From Cololabis saira (lineage: Eukaryota > Chordata > Actinopteri > Beloniformes > Belonidae), in NCBI RefSeq assembly GCF_033807715.1, contig NC_084591.1, positions 28,422,590-28,486,589 on the forward strand: a stretch of DNA of 64,000 bases, in the 5' to 3' direction. The translations under genes were made by a program, and so were the position numbers. Below the pieces are notes generated by a model. The model was not told the origin of the DNA, ran no database searches, and saw only the letters and a program-made list of their open reading frames with translations. Positions 62,045 through 64,000 of the stretch are shown here, piece by piece. Within the stretch, counting starts at the first letter, position 1. The number at the start of each line of letters is the position of its first letter.

Positions 62045-63903
62045 GACTACGTTTACATGCAGTCAATAACCCTTTTCTAACCGGAATATTAGCAATAACC
62101 CAGTTGGGCACGGCTATGTAAACACCAATAACCCCTTTGAATAACTGAATAATTTGCTCATATTCCGGTTTTTAAAAACCCTAATATGACCCCTGGGCAG
62201 AGGTGGAAAAAGTACAAAAATATTGTACTTAAGTAAAAGTACAAATTTTCTGCTTGAAAATTACTTAAGTAAAAGTAAAAAGTACCCATTAAGAAAATTA
62301 CTTAAGTAAAAGTATAAAAGTACCTCAACTTAAATATAATAAAGTACAAAAAGTACATGGGTTAAAATGTACTTAAGTACAAAAGTAAAAAGTACAAAGT
62401 ACAAAGTACAAAATTCAAAGTACAAAATTATTTTCAAAAGGATTGCAAAGAAATGAAGAATCCAAGAATTTGCTTACAACTCTAAATAATGGTGATATTA
62501 TTCTGACCCCTTTAGCGTTTGTTTCCATTACCCCATTTTAATTTCTCCCTTTGCTCATCACTGCTGCTGTACCCCATTGGCCCCGCTGACAGGTTCACCC
62601 CCAGCCTGTAGTATGCAGTGACAACATTAAGCAACCCCAGCTGATAAAGGATGAGACTTTTGAACTTTTAAATGCCAAAACCACCTTAGAAGTGGTGGAA
62701 TCAAAGAATGGTGCGCATGGACACGCGTCGGCTGCCGCTCAAGGCTGATTTATGGTTCCGCGTTACACCAACGTACCCTACGGCGAGGCTCTGCGTCGAT
62801 TTAACGCGGAACCATAATTCAGGCTTCAGTCCTCCTCGGTACACGACGCGACGGCGGTTCCTCCGGCCTTCCGGCCCGCCTCTGCGGCGCAACTCTCCCG
62901 GGAGCTGCGGCTCCTTCACTCGCCCCCCTTCCTTCCCGTCCGCCTCATGGTTCCGCGTTAAATCGACGCACACCTTACGCCGTAGGCTGCGGTGTAGAGT
63001 GTGCGTCGCCGCGTTCCCTACGCTGTAGCTCTGCGCCGGTGTAACGGGGAACCATAAATCAGCCCCCGCTGTGCTGTTCTTTAATTTGTAGCGAGTAACG
63101 ACGTGTCCAATTTTAAATGTAGCGGATTAAAAGTACGATTATTTCCTTGAAAATGTAACGAAGTAAAAGTACAGAAAAATGAAAGTATCAATAAAAGTAC
63201 AAATTCTCAAAAATCTTACTTAAGTAAAATAACGAAGTACTTGTAGTTCGTTACTTCACATCACTGCCCCTGGGTTACTCCTTTTCTAACCCGAATATTT
63301 GGTCATGTATACACCTAGCGGGATATCCCCATCAAAAGGAACATGAATTTGTTTTCTACGCATTTTCTTTTCGCAAGGAATCTTGGTCTTTGGAGTCCAG
63401 GAAGTACTTAAACATAAACATGGCGAAACGCAAGACCAGGAGGAGACTAATCACTTCATAAATGTAATGAAAGATAATGAAGATTTTGGCATTTGTAGAC
63501 GGTAGAAAGTACAGCGATAGCGAGATTTACAAAAAGGTGAGCGAAGCAGGATTTGTACGAACGCCAGACCAGATCAAGCACCGCTGGAAGATGCTGAAAA
63601 AGACGTACTGTACTACAGGGCCAAGAAACAAAACGACTTCTACTGGGCTGTTCATTATCCGCCGTGCTGCTGTTATTGTTGTTGTTTTGGATTTGGATAC
63701 AGGAAGAAGAAGCGGACTGATGAGAATGCGTCATGATGTTCTCCGTGCGTCGCTAGTTTGATCGAGATATCCCAAATGATTACAATTACCATGTATACAG
63801 GGATAACCCTGTTTGCTCACGCATGTAAACAGATTATTCCGAATGTTTCAGTAACCGGAATATTGACCTTAACCCAAATTTTGAAATGCATGTAAACGTA
63901 GTC
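62045..63903 (+). mobile_element. Harbinger-like element carrying a Myb/SANT-like remnant, inserted in gypsy RNase H
   Basis: The ends are GACTACGTTTACATGCA (from 62045) and TGCATGTAAACGTAGTC (to 63903), exact inverses. The 3-bp duplication ACT lies at 62042-62044 and 63904-63906. A 3-bp duplication is the PIF/Harbinger habit. A damaged open frame at 63477-63761 contains a Myb/SANT-like segment (KYSDSEIYKKVSEAG, then IKHRWKMLKKTY), the type of accessory DNA-binding protein such elements encode. No transposase was seen. A hAT element (62198-63266) sits inside it. Confidence 0.8.
62198..63266. mobile_element. hAT-type non-autonomous element, copy 2
   Basis: It is near-identical to copy 1 at 18231-20551 but without the 1245-bp insert. 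It is flanked by the 8-bp duplication CCCCTGGG (62190-62197 and 63267-63274), which differs from the duplication of copy 1. The length is 1069 bp. The few differences between copies suggest recent movement. Confidence 0.9.
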
Positions 63904-64000
63904 ACTGGCTGGAGGAAGCTGAGCAACCATTCTTCATCTGGATGTACATTTGCTCATCCAAAAGGTTGAGCTTGTATCAGTCCCTATCTACCTGGGTTAA
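63904..64000 (+). mobile_element. Ty3/gypsy RNase H fragment, right part, cut by the window end
   Basis: The frame interrupted at 62044 resumes here with a segment typical of gypsy RNase H (LEEAEQPF), then decays. The element continues past the window. Confidence 0.65.

Overview
This is a window of a ray-finned (teleost) fish genome. It holds four intron-containing protein genes with vertebrate-type splice sites, set among transposable-element families, microsatellites and LINE tails typical of teleosts. The genes are assigned from translated exons and remembered family features; no database search was run. All four coding sequences close in frame at plausible lengths once spliced: 829, 469, 721 and 237 codons.

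Layout. A USP6NL (RN-tre) type RabGAP gene lies on the + strand (coding 1010-10214). It converges on UEVLD on the - strand (12424-17530), which encodes a UEV ubiquitin-E2-variant domain joined to a lactate/malate dehydrogenase-like domain. A repeat-dense stretch follows (17.8-28.4 kb), carrying several DNA transposons with recognisable target-site duplications, a LINE remnant and AT-rich microsatellites. SPTY2D1, the SPT2 histone-chaperone family, lies on the - strand (29188-33984). TMEM86A, a YhhN/lysoplasmalogenase family membrane protein, diverges from it on the + strand (36775-45619) and has a 6.9 kb first intron. I see no gene from 45.6 kb to the end. That part holds a probable long 3' UTR, a rearranged Ty3/gypsy reverse-transcriptase remnant, a (CTCA)n array, an oppositely oriented pair of L2-like LINE pieces, and a three-level nest of elements (hAT inside a Harbinger-like element inside a gypsy RNase H) that reaches the window edge.

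Gene relations. UEVLD(-), SPTY2D1(-), TMEM86A(+) is the order and orientation I know from human 11p15.1, so this is conserved synteny. The USP6NL-like gene sits where TSG101 lies in human, which implies a rearrangement or gene loss at that edge. The four genes do not form a pathway: they cover endocytic Rab5 GTPase control, an ESCRT/UEV-like pseudoenzyme, chromatin (H3-H4) handling and plasmalogen lipid turnover.

The most interesting signals are structural. Two copies of one hAT element with different 8-bp target duplications act as each other's empty-site control. A gypsy RNase H frame is restored exactly when the inserted element and one 3-bp duplication are removed. There is also a local inversion inside a gypsy RT, a candidate twin-primed LINE, a 1.5-kb foldback element split by another insertion, a 70-bp direct duplication flanking LINE debris in an SPTY2D1 intron, 17-bp GC-rich hairpin tandem arrays, and a GC-AG intron in UEVLD. 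I found no convincing new multi-gene system.
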